A DNA stretch of 16,690 nt, from assembly GCA_934395135.1 (NCBI GenBank), contig CAKRRK010000028.1, forward strand, positions 1-16,690. The letters are read 5' to 3'. Position numbers and translations under genes: made by a program. The stretch's first letter is position 1, and each line of letters starts with the position of its first letter. This stretch comes from an uncultured Eubacteriales bacterium (GTDB lineage Bacteria > Bacillota > Clostridia > Oscillospirales > Butyricicoccaceae). Below the pieces are notes generated by a model. It was not told the origin of the DNA, made no database searches, and was given only the letters and a program-made list of their open reading frames with translations. Shown here piece after piece: positions 1 through 5,989 of the stretch.

Positions 1-2
1 TA

Positions 3-71
3 GTTAAGCTCATTTACGGTGACAATACTTGGCTGGACACGGCCTGGAAAGATAACTCAATGCCTACATGA
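3..71 (+). CDS. C-terminal tail of an unidentified protein (cut by window start)
   Basis: Frame 3 is open from the window edge to a TGA at 69-71, giving 22 residues that end in KDNSMPT and include the stretch IYGDNTWLDTAW. The stop codon lies three bases before a strong hairpin terminator, as expected for a real gene end. The tail is too short to assign a family and I do not recognise it. Since mobile-element remnants follow, it may belong to an integrated element, but that is inference from position only. Confidence 0.45.
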   Translation, partial: VKLIYGDNTWLDTAWKDNSMPT

Positions 72-73
72 AA

Positions 74-107
74 AAGAACCGCTTTGTTACAAAGCGGTTC
101 TTTTTTT
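74..107 (+). terminator. Intrinsic terminator after the partial gene at the window start
   Basis: A perfect 13-base stem (74-86 with 90-102) around a TTA loop is followed by a run of seven T (101-107). The left arm is preceded by A residues, so it could also act on minus-strand transcripts. It starts just after the TGA at 69-71. Confidence 0.85.
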
Positions 108-478
108 ATGATTTGGCAACAGATGCGGCTTGTTTCCGCGGTAAGAACGCCTTGACCGAGGCACATCAATTGGGAGAAACAGAATTTTTCAGTAGAAAAT
201 AGGGTGGTCTTTGCCATAATGTCAAGTGATGAATTGGAAATAAAATGCACATTCCAGTTCATAAATTGGATAACGACCAGATGGAAATGTTGAAATCAGC
301 TGTTCTGTTTGTTATAGTGGCCGCAAAAGGCAGGTGATGATTTTGGATAAAATGCGGGAAATATGAACAGGTCTGCCCGCAGCACATCTCGATTCGCTCC
401 GAACTGGAAAAAACAGCGCAGGCATTTGCGTGACCATATGACCGATCAGGAGGTGCTGCGAAAATAGAAACAGAGAAG
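108..478. other. Gene-free stretch with decayed coding fragments
   Basis: No intact gene is supported here. Several short plus-strand segments read like protein but in different frames and without usable starts: about 109-201 (ending in GETEFFSRK then a stop), about 244-330 (KMHIPVHKLDNDQMEML and onward to a stop), and about 340-450 (including YEQVCPQHISIRSELEKTAQ, then stop). Changing frame every 80-100 bases without ribosome binding sites suggests old coding sequence broken by indels, in line with the pseudogenes on the right. The reading is by eye and could be chance. Confidence 0.35.
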
Positions 479-726
479 ATGATGAGACACCGGCTTCGGA
501 CAATCGGTTTTTCCGAAAAAGAAATTTTTTATTATTTTAGGCCGCTCGCAGCCGAGAAATGTTTAGATGCAGAACGGCTGCGGATGTTAGGCGATAAGAG
601 AAGGAAACATTGGACCAGATCCATGCGCCGGAACAAAATATCGCGGAAATGGATGTTCTAAGAAGAGAGATCAGAAAAAGGGTTCGTAGGAGGAAAGAAA
701 ACTGGAATTTTCACAAGTTTAAATAA
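479..726 (+). pseudogene. Frameshifted small unknown protein, probably element-borne
   Basis: The first frame starts at ATG 479 (MMRHRLRTIGFSEKEIFYYF...) and reads sensibly to about residue 38 (RLRMLGDK). From about 601 the coherent frame is the +2 frame (KETLDQIHAPEQNIAEMDVL...), running to TAA 724-726. That second frame has a stop at 595-597, so the shift must lie at about 593-604. Joined, the product is about 80 residues, charged and helical, resembling in layout the small unannotated proteins carried by Firmicutes integrative elements. An intrinsic terminator follows the restored stop by five bases, which supports the joined reading. Family and function are unknown. A sequencing error is the alternative to real decay. 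Confidence 0.5.
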
Positions 727-731
727 TCTAC

Positions 732-752
732 TGGAGCAGCAGCTCCATTTTT
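732..752 (+). terminator. Intrinsic terminator after the frameshifted gene
   Basis: Stem TGGAGC (732-737) with GCTCCA (742-747), loop AGCA, then five T (748-752). It sits just after the restored stop codon at 724-726. Confidence 0.65.
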
Positions 753-766
753 ATACCTGAAAACAG

Positions 767-789
767 AAAACGGATCCCGAAGAGTCCGT
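767..789 (-). terminator. Weak terminator for the TetR-family gene
   Basis: Read on the minus strand, an ACGGA/TCCGT stem (789-785 with 774-770) with one internal mismatch is capped by a C(TTCG)G tetraloop and followed by TTTT including the base at the foot of the stem. It lies 20 bases past the stop of the regulator. The stem is short, so confidence is moderate. Confidence 0.4.
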
Positions 790-809
790 AATCCATAGTA
801 TAATTAAAT

Positions 810-1400
810 CTAAGTCCCATAAAATTCTGGAAACGTTTCCTTTACAACGGCAGATAAATATTTCACAATAAAATCTATCTGGTTCACATTTTCATTGCCC
901 AATGGTCTGTACTTGATAATAATTGATAGCATACCATTCAGCAAAAATTCCAATTTTATATCATTTTCTTCACAAGGGACCAGTTTCCCCACATTGTATA
1001 TTTGCGCCCGGAATGACTCGATAAAACATTGCGGATAATCGGAACAATATTTTATGTTTCTTTCAAGAAGCAACGCGCATTCCCCGGCAGTTAGCGTTTT
1101 GCCAAACGGCTCAATTTGTGAAAACATGAATGTGCGGACAAAGGATTTCGGATTAGTGAATAAATCCGGGTAAGGATTAAAACTCCTGGCTATTTTCACG
1201 ACTGTTTCTTTGACCAATTGATTGTATAAATCAAAGATATCCAAATAGTGCAGGTAAAATGTCCCTTTGCTGATTTCCGCTTTCTGCGCCAGTTCTGTAA
1301 CAGTAATTTTATGAACGGGCTTTTTTATGATCAATTCCATAAAGGCGTTGTTGATGGATCGAAGTGTTTTGGAAATCCGTAAATCGGGTTTATTTTCCAT
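810..1400 (-). CDS. TetR/AcrR-family transcriptional regulator
   Basis: This 196-residue protein has the usual length and layout of TetR-family one-component repressors. The N-terminal helix-turn-helix is clear at residues 31-60 (ITVTELAQKAEISKGTFYLH), with the typical KGTFYLHY recognition helix. The C-terminal ligand-binding half is divergent, so the effector cannot be named. I chose ATG 1400 (MENKPDL) because AGGAAGGA lies 7 bases upstream; an in-frame ATG at 1427 has no such site. Imperfect palindromes in its own upstream region suggest autoregulation. No exporter or enzyme target gene lies next to it: the neighbours are remnants of a mobile element and a 56-residue unknown. It may be cargo or an orphan regulator. 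The family call is firm; the role is unknown. Confidence 0.9.
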   Translation of the reverse strand: MENKPDLRISKTLRSINNAFMELIIKKPVHKITVTELAQKAEISKGTFYLHYLDIFDLYNQLVKETVVKIARSFNPYPDLFTNPKSFVRTFMFSQIEPFGKTLTAGECALLLERNIKYCSDYPQCFIESFRAQIYNVGKLVPCEENDIKLEFLLNGMLSIIIKYRPLGNENVNQIDFIVKYLSAVVKETFPEFYGT

Positions 1401-1431
1401 GTTTGTTTCCTTCCTCATAATGAACAAAACT

Positions 1432-1495
1432 GACGGAGCGTCTATTTATTGACAATTCATAATAGTCGCCCATTGAATATTAGACTATCGTCTTA
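1432..1495 (-). promoter_or_regulatory. Promoter/operator region of the TetR-family gene
   Basis: On the minus strand a TATTAT -10-like box lies at 1464-1459; the -35 is poor (TAGTCT at 1487-1482). Two imperfect palindromes share a GAC...CGTC core: GACGGAGCGTC at 1432-1442, between the -10 box and the start codon, and TAGACTATCGTCTTA at 1481-1495, over the expected -35. TetR-family repressors often bind palindromes of this size in their own promoters, so autorepression is plausible. The half-sites are only four bases long. Confidence 0.4.
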
Positions 1496-1566
1496 TAAAA
1501 TATAACATGAATCTGCTTGATAAGCAAGCAAATAGCAATGATTTTATTTTGAAGGGAGGTCACACA

Positions 1567-1737
1567 ATGGAAAAATATCAAATCGGCGATATAGTCTATG
1601 CGAAACTGGGGGCATTTCCTGTTGTTGGCACAACTGTTGCCGTGGACAAGAAGGCGGAAAAATACCTTGTTCGTTTCAGCGCAGTTCAGCAAAACTGGTA
1701 TGCAGAAGAAGAATTGATCCCATACCAGCAGAAATAA
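1567..1737 (+). CDS. Small protein of unknown function, 56 residues
   Basis: I do not recognise this gene. ATG 1567 (MEKYQIGDIVYAKLGAFPVV) is preceded by a strong GGGAGG site 7 bases upstream, so it is preferred over the in-frame ATG at 1507. The product has no membrane segment or signal peptide. Its pattern, a YxxGDIVYAKLG start followed by VVGTTVAVD and KYLVRFS, predicts a small five-stranded SH3-like or KOW-like barrel by eye. It faces the recombinase remnant tail to tail across a shared hairpin, and lies between mobile-element remnants, so it may be element cargo. The ribosome binding site and coherent sequence argue that it is expressed. Confidence 0.65.
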   Translation: MEKYQIGDIVYAKLGAFPVVGTTVAVDKKAEKYLVRFSAVQQNWYAEEELIPYQQK

Positions 1738-1762
1738 AAATAGGCACACCTTTTGCAACACC

Positions 1763-1795
1763 AAAAAGGCTCCTTTCTCTTTCGAGGAAGGAGCC
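1763..1795 (-). terminator. Intrinsic terminator of the recombinase remnant (possibly bidirectional)
   Basis: A 12-base stem with one T-G mismatch (1768-1779 with 1784-1795), loop TTTC. On the minus strand it is followed by five T (1767-1763). It begins 10 bases past the recombinase stop codon. In the plus direction, after the 56-residue gene, the T run is poor. Confidence 0.75.
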
Positions 1796-1805
1796 ATCAT
1801 TTTAT

Positions 1806-2261
1806 TCACGCTGCGATTTCCGGGATTTCCTCGACAAAGTTATACACGATCCTGATTTTCTACATCTTCTATCCGCCCGGCTTCTTGATCTCGCCAATCA
1901 GAATCTTGCTGATAAGCCGGTTCAGCACAGCCTCGTCCAGCTCCTCAATCGTGGCGTATCGCCGGATTTCCCGGATAAAGGTGCGGACTTCGCTTTCCTG
2001 CTCGTCAGAGCGGCGCTGCATCATCGTCAGGTTTTGCAGGCGCTTCTGATTGGATTCCTGCTCCTCTTCCAATGCCGCCGTCAGTTTCATAAACCGCTGT
2101 TTGGTCAGGATGCCTTTGGCCTTGTCGATGTATAGGCTTAAAACCATCCCGTCAATTTTCCGATTCCGGGCTTCCAGCCGTTGGCGCTCCTTGTGCGTCT
2201 GGGAAACGTCTATCAGATACCCGCGCCCATCCGGAAGGAAAGTATATCCTTTATCGGTTCG
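1806..2261 (-). pseudogene. Large serine recombinase, C-terminal remnant (DUF4368-type) with in-frame stops
   Basis: The minus-strand frame is open from about 2261 and reads a long helical, charged segment (YIDKAKGILTKQRFMKL, then ALEEEQESNQKRLQNL, then REIRRYATIEELDEAVLNRL). This pattern is typical of the coiled-coil and DUF4368 end of transposon serine integrases. After a TAG at 1869-1871 and another at 1860-1862, the same frame continues as KIRIVYNFVEEIPEIAA to a TGA at 1806-1808; R-I-V-Y-N-F-V is the usual end of this family. The catalytic resolvase domain and most of the protein are missing upstream, and no start is visible. It is therefore a 5'-truncated copy with two nonsense codons, the scar of an integrative element. 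Family call from remembered pattern, not from a search. Confidence 0.75.
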
Positions 2262-2358
2262 TTATATCTTTCTAAGCAGCAGACGCAGCAATCGGAAAAG
2301 AAATGTTGCGATTGCCGAAAAAGATTCCTTGCCAAATCTACTGCTGGAAAGAAATCAT

Positions 2359-2387
2359 TTGGCAAATGCCTCCTTTTGTAGTACAAT
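2359..2387 (+). promoter_or_regulatory. Sigma-A-type promoter for the VanZ-like gene and tyrA
   Basis: TTGGCA (2359-2364), a 17-base spacer, then TACAAT (2382-2387). The start codon lies 99 bases after the -10. No other plausible promoter appears between the recombinase remnant and the gene. Confidence 0.7.
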
Positions 2388-2486
2388 AGAACAGATAAGG
2401 CGGCAGGAAAGGGCTGAAAAGCTGCAGAGCATTATGTTTTGGGTTGCGCGTGGAGCACGCCTGTCGGATAAACGTTAGGAGTTTCT

Positions 2487-3146
2487 ATGAAAAAAGGAGC
2501 TGCGATTGTGTTATATTGTCTGGCAGCCTGGCTTGCCGGATATCATATTTATTTGGAAAGTTCTTCCCGTTATCTCATCGGCATACCGGAAAAATTGGGG
2601 ATTGCCCTGTTGATTGGAATCTGTTTTTTTCTTCCAACCGTGTTGTGCATGCATTGGAACCCCAAGAAAAAGAAACAGTATCTTCGTGTTTTTTTGTATA
2701 TTATGCTTGGGTATTATATATGGATTTTGATGAATATGCTGCTGTTTGACGCGGCATTTGGCCGAGGGCTTCGGTGGGATCATGCGCTGCCGCTGGAAGA
2801 ATATTGGCAAACCTCTACCAACTTTAAGCCGTTTTTTACCATCCGGAATTATTTACAAACTTATTGGAATGGCAACATTTCCGGCCGGATTGTAGCAGTT
2901 AATGTGTTGGGAAATCTGCTGGCCTTTGCGCCCTTCGGCGTGTTTTTACCGGTTCTTTTTCCGCGCATGCGGCAAGCGCTGCCTTTTTTGGGCGCCATAA
3001 CTGGCGCTGTTTGCTTTGTAGAACTGTTGCAGCTGCTGACAAGGTTGGGCAGCTGTGATATTGATGATTTGATTTTGAATTTGGCTGGTGCGGCGGCGGT
3101 GTATTTCTTGATGCGGATCCCGCCCCTCCGGCGAATACGGTTATAG
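2487..3146 (+). CDS. VanZ-like family membrane protein
   Basis: This 219-residue protein has five probable membrane segments (about residues 5-20, 33-52, 62-86, 137-155 and 160-213 as two close helices). The middle carries the VanZ-family pattern: the FKPFFTIRNYL segment, then NVLGNLLAFAPFGVFLPVLF and the C-terminal ELLQLLTRLGSCDIDDLILN with a conserved D-I-D-D. VanZ of the vancomycin cluster gives modest teicoplanin resistance, but most chromosomal members are uncharacterised membrane proteins, and no van genes are here, so a resistance role should not be assumed. ATG 2487 has AGGAG 6 bases upstream. It has its own promoter and tyrA follows after 12 bases, so the two are probably co-transcribed. 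Confidence 0.85.
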   Translation: MKKGAAIVLYCLAAWLAGYHIYLESSSRYLIGIPEKLGIALLIGICFFLPTVLCMHWNPKKKKQYLRVFLYIMLGYYIWILMNMLLFDAAFGRGLRWDHALPLEEYWQTSTNFKPFFTIRNYLQTYWNGNISGRIVAVNVLGNLLAFAPFGVFLPVLFPRMRQALPFLGAITGAVCFVELLQLLTRLGSCDIDDLILNLAGAAAVYFLMRIPPLRRIRL

Positions 3147-3158
3147 GAGAATGAAACA

Positions 3159-4007
3159 ATGTTTCACACCATTGGGATTGTAGGATTGGGACTTATCGGC
3201 GGTTCGTTTGCCAAAGCGATGAAAAAAACCGGACGGTACCGGATTTTGGGCTTGGATCGGAAGGAAGAGACCGTGCGCGCCGCGCTGGATGCCGGAGCGA
3301 TCGACGAGGCAGGCGGTCCGAAGGATCTGCAGAAGGCAGATCTGGTGATTGTTGCCCTCCATCCGGAAGCAACGGTTCAATTTGCGGCGGCGCATATGAA
3401 AGAACTGCAGCCGGGAACTGTTTTGCTGGATACCTGCGGCATTAAAAGATATCTGGTTGCCTCTCTTGGCGCGGCGGCAAAGGAATGCGGTGTGATTTAT
3501 ATTGGCGGACATCCTATGGCAGGCAGAGAATATTCCGGATTTGCCTATTCTTTGGCGGAACTGTACCAAGACGCAAGTATGATTCTAACGCCTTGCGAGG
3601 CTTCCACGGCAGATGCAGTGCAGGCGGTCGCGGAGCTTTGCCGGCAGATTGGGTTTTCTAAGGTAGTGCAAACCACGCCGGAACACCATGATGCAATGAT
3701 AGCGTTCACTTCTCAGCTTGCCCATGTGGTATCCAGCGCGTATATTAAAAGTCCGGAGGCCAGCCGGCATGACGGATATTCCGCCGGAAGCTACAAGGAT
3801 CTGACGCGGGTTGCCCGGCTGGATGAGAATATGTGGACAGAACTGTTTTTGCATAATAAAGCGCCTCTTACGGCTGAAATTGATGAAATTATCCGGCATT
3901 TACAGGAATATCGGGACGCCATTGCCGGAGAGGACGCGCAGACTCTGCGCCAGTTGCTTGCGGACGGCAGAAAGCGAAAGGAAGCCATTGACAAAGCAGC
4001 AGATTGA
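3159..4007 (+). CDS. tyrA: Prephenate dehydrogenase
   Basis: The enzyme oxidatively decarboxylates prephenate to 4-hydroxyphenylpyruvate with NAD(P)+, the committed step to tyrosine in the cytoplasm. The dinucleotide-binding loop GLGLIGGS is at residues 9-16, the substrate loop GGHPMAGRE near residue 114, and the TSQLAHVV segment carries the catalytic-region histidine. At 282 residues it is the short form: there is no C-terminal ACT domain, so feedback by tyrosine through such a domain is not expected. It follows the VanZ-like gene by 12 bases with AGGAGA in front, so it is likely the second gene of that operon. No other aromatic-pathway genes are in the window. A strong terminator follows. 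Confidence 0.93.
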   Translation: MFHTIGIVGLGLIGGSFAKAMKKTGRYRILGLDRKEETVRAALDAGAIDEAGGPKDLQKADLVIVALHPEATVQFAAAHMKELQPGTVLLDTCGIKRYLVASLGAAAKECGVIYIGGHPMAGREYSGFAYSLAELYQDASMILTPCEASTADAVQAVAELCRQIGFSKVVQTTPEHHDAMIAFTSQLAHVVSSAYIKSPEASRHDGYSAGSYKDLTRVARLDENMWTELFLHNKAPLTAEIDEIIRHLQEYRDAIAGEDAQTLRQLLADGRKRKEAIDKAAD

Positions 4008-4019
4008 TTTGCCGAATTA

Positions 4020-4063
4020 TTACAAAACCGTGCATCCGATGGTTGGGATGCACGGTTTTGTAA
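4020..4063 (+). terminator. Strong intrinsic terminator after tyrA
   Basis: A perfect 18-base inverted repeat (4020-4037 with 4046-4063) around an 8-base loop. The right arm itself contains TTTT and is followed by TAATTT. The arms are rich in A on the left, so it may act in both directions and also end the minus-strand transcript of the small gene at 4169-4360. Confidence 0.85.
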
Positions 4064-4168
4064 TTTGCTCTCTGCGAAAAAATCTGCGGTAGTTTGCGCC
4101 GGCAGTGCCGGCTTAAGTCCCGAAAATAGGACAGGAAAAACGGTATAGTAAAAGAAACAGCCATCCCT

Positions 4169-4360
4169 TTAATAATTTTCAAGATGAATGGCAATCTGCA
4201 TCGCTTCAAACATCATAGAATTGAGCAAGCGGATGCGCCGGCGCAGCTTCATTTTTGCCGTAGGACAGGCGCTAGGCAGCAACGTCTCCAGCTCTTCCAC
4301 GCGTTTTTGCATCATGCCAATGCTTTGACGGTATTCTTTTGCCATTTGTACTAATTCCAT
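4169..4360 (-). CDS. Small helical protein divergent from the Xre repressor
   Basis: This 63-residue protein is unrecognised. It begins MELVQMAKEYRQSIGMMQKR and is almost wholly helical and charged, with heptad-like spacing (VEELETLL, then MKLRRRIRLLNSMM), so a two-helix coiled coil is likely. There is no membrane segment. ATG 4360 is preceded by GGAGGTG at 4370-4364, and a near-consensus promoter lies upstream on the same strand, so it is very probably expressed. It is divergent from the Xre/ImmA gene pair and shares a regulatory region with it that carries three repressor-like sites. It is therefore the likely main target of the switch. A role as regulator or adaptor partner is inference. 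Confidence 0.75.
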   Translation of the reverse strand: MELVQMAKEYRQSIGMMQKRVEELETLLPSACPTAKMKLRRRIRLLNSMMFEAMQIAIHLENY

Positions 4361-4375
4361 AAACACCTCCGAAAT

Positions 4376-4493
4376 ACACGAAATGTGTGATAAGCAAACA
4401 AAAAAGAATGCTTGAAAAGCAAACGTATGTTCTATATTTAACATAATACATCACGATTTGTGTGTTGTCAAGATAAATAAACACAAAATGTGT
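4376..4493. promoter_or_regulatory. Three operator-like repeats between the divergent genes
   Basis: ACACGAAATGTGT at 4376-4388, ACACAAATCGTGA on the minus strand at 4463-4451, and ACACAAAATGTGT at 4481-4493. Each is a near-palindrome of 13 bases. The first is in the leader of the small minus-strand gene just before its ribosome site, the second between its -35 and -10, and the third touches the -35 of the Xre gene. They are the natural candidates for binding by the adjacent Xre-family protein. Confidence 0.75.
4443..4471 (-). promoter_or_regulatory. Near-consensus promoter of the divergent small gene
   Basis: On the minus strand TTGACA (4471-4466), a 17-base spacer and TATTAT (4448-4443). 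One copy of the ACACRAAATGTGT-like operator (4463-4451) lies inside the spacer, so a bound repressor would block RNA polymerase. Confidence 0.8.
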
Positions 4494-4522
4494 TGACTCG
4501 GGAGGGATGTATATGGTATAGT
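4493..4522 (+). promoter_or_regulatory. Promoter of the Xre/ImmA/nitroreductase operon
   Basis: TTGACT (4493-4498), an 18-base spacer and TATAGT (4517-4522), 29 bases before the start codon. An operator-like repeat ends at the first base of the -35, suggesting negative autoregulation. Confidence 0.65.
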
Positions 4523-4551
4523 AAAGAGGAAAAGAGCTTGGAGGGAGAACG

Positions 4552-5007
4552 ATGCTGGGAGAACGATTGAAAAAACTGCGGGTGGGTGCCGGCCTGACGC
4601 AGTCGCAGCTGGCACGGCAATTGGGGATCTCTGCCAGTGCAGTGGGAATGTATGAGCAAAATCGGCGGGAGCCGTCCCATGAGCTGCTGCGCCGCCTCTG
4701 CGAATTGTTTGATGTCAGCGCGGACTGGCTGCTGGCAGGCGGCGAAGAAACGCTGTCTTGCGGGAAGCAATTGCCGGCAAACCGGGATTTGGACGGGGTG
4801 CTGGAGGGACTGAAGCGCCAGCTGCAAAAGCAGGAAGGGCTGATGTTCAACGGAAAAATTTTAGACGATCATGACATCGAGGTTATTTTTGACGCAATGC
4901 GCCTGGGAGCGCAGATTGCCGCGTCAAAAAATATGGGAAAGAAACATGAGGAAGAAACAAGCGGAACTTGCGGCCTGCCGGCTGATACGGGAGACCGGCT
5001 CGAATGA
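4552..5007 (+). CDS. Xre-family (ImmR-like) transcriptional regulator
   Basis: This 151-residue protein has a Cro/CI-type helix-turn-helix at about residues 6-60 (ERLKKLRVGAGLTQSQLARQ, then ISASAVGMYEQNRREPS). A longer C-terminal part (about residues 80-151) contains a helical segment ending in MRLGAQIAASKN. ATG 4552 has GGAGGGAG 6 bases upstream. The stop overlaps the next gene, an ImmA/IrrE-type metalloprotease, by 62 bases. The order repressor then protease matches ImmR-ImmA of ICEBs1-like elements, where the protease cleaves the repressor to release its targets. That pairing is known for the family; here it is inferred from order, overlap and sequence type. Likely targets are the two divergent promoters with the repeated ACACRAAATGTGT sites. 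Confidence 0.88.
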   Translation: MLGERLKKLRVGAGLTQSQLARQLGISASAVGMYEQNRREPSHELLRRLCELFDVSADWLLAGGEETLSCGKQLPANRDLDGVLEGLKRQLQKQEGLMFNGKILDDHDIEVIFDAMRLGAQIAASKNMGKKHEEETSGTCGLPADTGDRLE

Positions 5008-5374
5008 CCCGTTTGAGATTTGTGCGCAGCTGGGGATTGAAGTGATAGAATGTCTGCTGCCGGAAAACATCAGCGGGTTTTATCACAAACTCAAGGGCTG
5101 CCGGCTGATTTATATCAACAGCCTGCTGCAGGAAACCCGAAAACGGCTGGTTTGCGGTCATGAATTGGGGCATGCGGTGCTGCATGAGGAGATGAACACG
5201 TTGTTTCAGTATGCTCCGGCCCAGTATCCCGCGGGAAAATGGGAGAAAGAGGCGGATTTGTTCTGTGCCACCCTGCTCCTGCATGGAATACCCCGCGGCG
5301 GAAGCGTGGAGGAACTCAGCCGAAGGACGGGGCTTTCCAAAGAAATTATAGAACAAAAATATCAGTTGTATTGA
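4946..5374 (+). CDS. ImmA/IrrE-family metalloprotease
   Basis: This 142-residue protein has the zinc-protease motif HELGH at residues 72-76 and a downstream EKEADLFCATLLL segment, where the Glu at about 102 is the expected third ligand. Both are hallmarks of the ImmA/IrrE (COG2856) family, whose members cleave a partner Xre-type repressor after a signal. ATG 4946 gives MRKKQAELAA and lies inside the 3' end of the repressor gene, 62 bases overlapped, with GGGAAAG upstream; this suggests translational coupling. The open frame reaches further upstream to 4871, but that extension lies within the repressor coding region and lacks a ribosome site. The signal is unknown. There are no phage or conjugation genes in the following region, so the pair looks domesticated. 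Confidence 0.88.
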   Translation: MRKKQAELAACRLIRETGSNDPFEICAQLGIEVIECLLPENISGFYHKLKGCRLIYINSLLQETRKRLVCGHELGHAVLHEEMNTLFQYAPAQYPAGKWEKEADLFCATLLLHGIPRGGSVEELSRRTGLSKEIIEQKYQLY

Positions 5375-5389
5375 AAAGAGGAGAAAACA

Positions 5390-5935
5390 ATGGAAACGAT
5401 TGCATGCATCAAAGAAAGAAGAAGCATTCGAACCTTTCAGGAAAAAACCATCCCGAACGCGGCGCTGGAAGAATTGGTGGAAGCGGCGCGGTTCGCCCCT
5501 TCATGGAAGAATACCCAGATTGTTCGATACGTCTTTCTGAAAAACCGGAAACAGATGGAAGAAATTGCCGATCATTGCGTACTGGAGTTTACTTCCAATC
5601 AAAGGATCATCCGGGGCGCCGCGGTGTTGGCGGTGATATGCTATGTGGAAAAACGCTCTGGGTTTGAACGGGACGGCTCTTTTTCCACCGCCAAGGGTGA
5701 CCGATGGGAAATGTTTGACGCCGGCATTGCGGCGCAGACATTTTGTCTTGCCGCGGCAGATCGGGGAATTGGCACCGTGATGATGGGGATTTTTGACGAG
5801 GCAAAGGTGGCGGAAGCCATTTCCCTTCCAGAGGGACAGAAGGTTGCGGCGCTGGTTGCGATGGGATACCCCGCTGCTGCACCGGCGGCGCCGAAACGAA
5901 AGGAAACCGCTGAATTAATGGACATCCGGGAGTAA
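5390..5935 (+). CDS. Nitroreductase-family flavoprotein
   Basis: This 181-residue protein is of the FMN-dependent nitroreductase type. It opens with METIACIKERRSIRTFQEKT, where the RRSIR segment contacts FMN phosphate, followed by the AARFAPSWKNTQ substrate/FMN loop near residue 45. The C-terminal half has the GIGTVMMGIFDEAKVAEAIS helix and the VAALVAMGYP strand usual in the family. Members transfer electrons from NAD(P)H to nitro compounds, quinones or flavins; the substrate cannot be told from sequence. It starts 15 bases after the metalloprotease with AGGAG in front, so it is likely the third gene of the repressor/protease operon. That position suggests a link with redox or chemical stress, as inference. 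A strong hairpin follows. Confidence 0.9.
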   Translation: METIACIKERRSIRTFQEKTIPNAALEELVEAARFAPSWKNTQIVRYVFLKNRKQMEEIADHCVLEFTSNQRIIRGAAVLAVICYVEKRSGFERDGSFSTAKGDRWEMFDAGIAAQTFCLAAADRGIGTVMMGIFDEAKVAEAISLPEGQKVAALVAMGYPAAAPAAPKRKETAELMDIRE

Positions 5936-5954
5936 ACCCGGAAAAATACAGAAT

Positions 5955-5989
5955 AAACCGCCGCAGCGAATCAATCGCTGCGGCGGTTT
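5955..5989 (+). terminator. Intrinsic terminator after the nitroreductase gene
   Basis: A perfect 15-base GC-rich inverted repeat (5955-5969 with 5975-5989), loop ATCAA. The T run after the stem is short (TTTG GCTTT), but the stem is very stable. The left arm begins AAA, so it may act in both directions. Confidence 0.75.

Noticed and set aside
2487..3146. Glycopeptide resistance from a VanZ homologue
   Set aside because: Only the VanZ-like family fold is visible and no vanHAX or vanRS genes are near. Chromosomal family members are common and do not by themselves indicate resistance.
4552..5374. Active prophage or ICE marked by the Xre/ImmA pair
   Set aside because: No integrase, excisionase, replication or structural genes lie near. 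The neighbours are tyrA and a nitroreductase, so the pair looks chromosomal.
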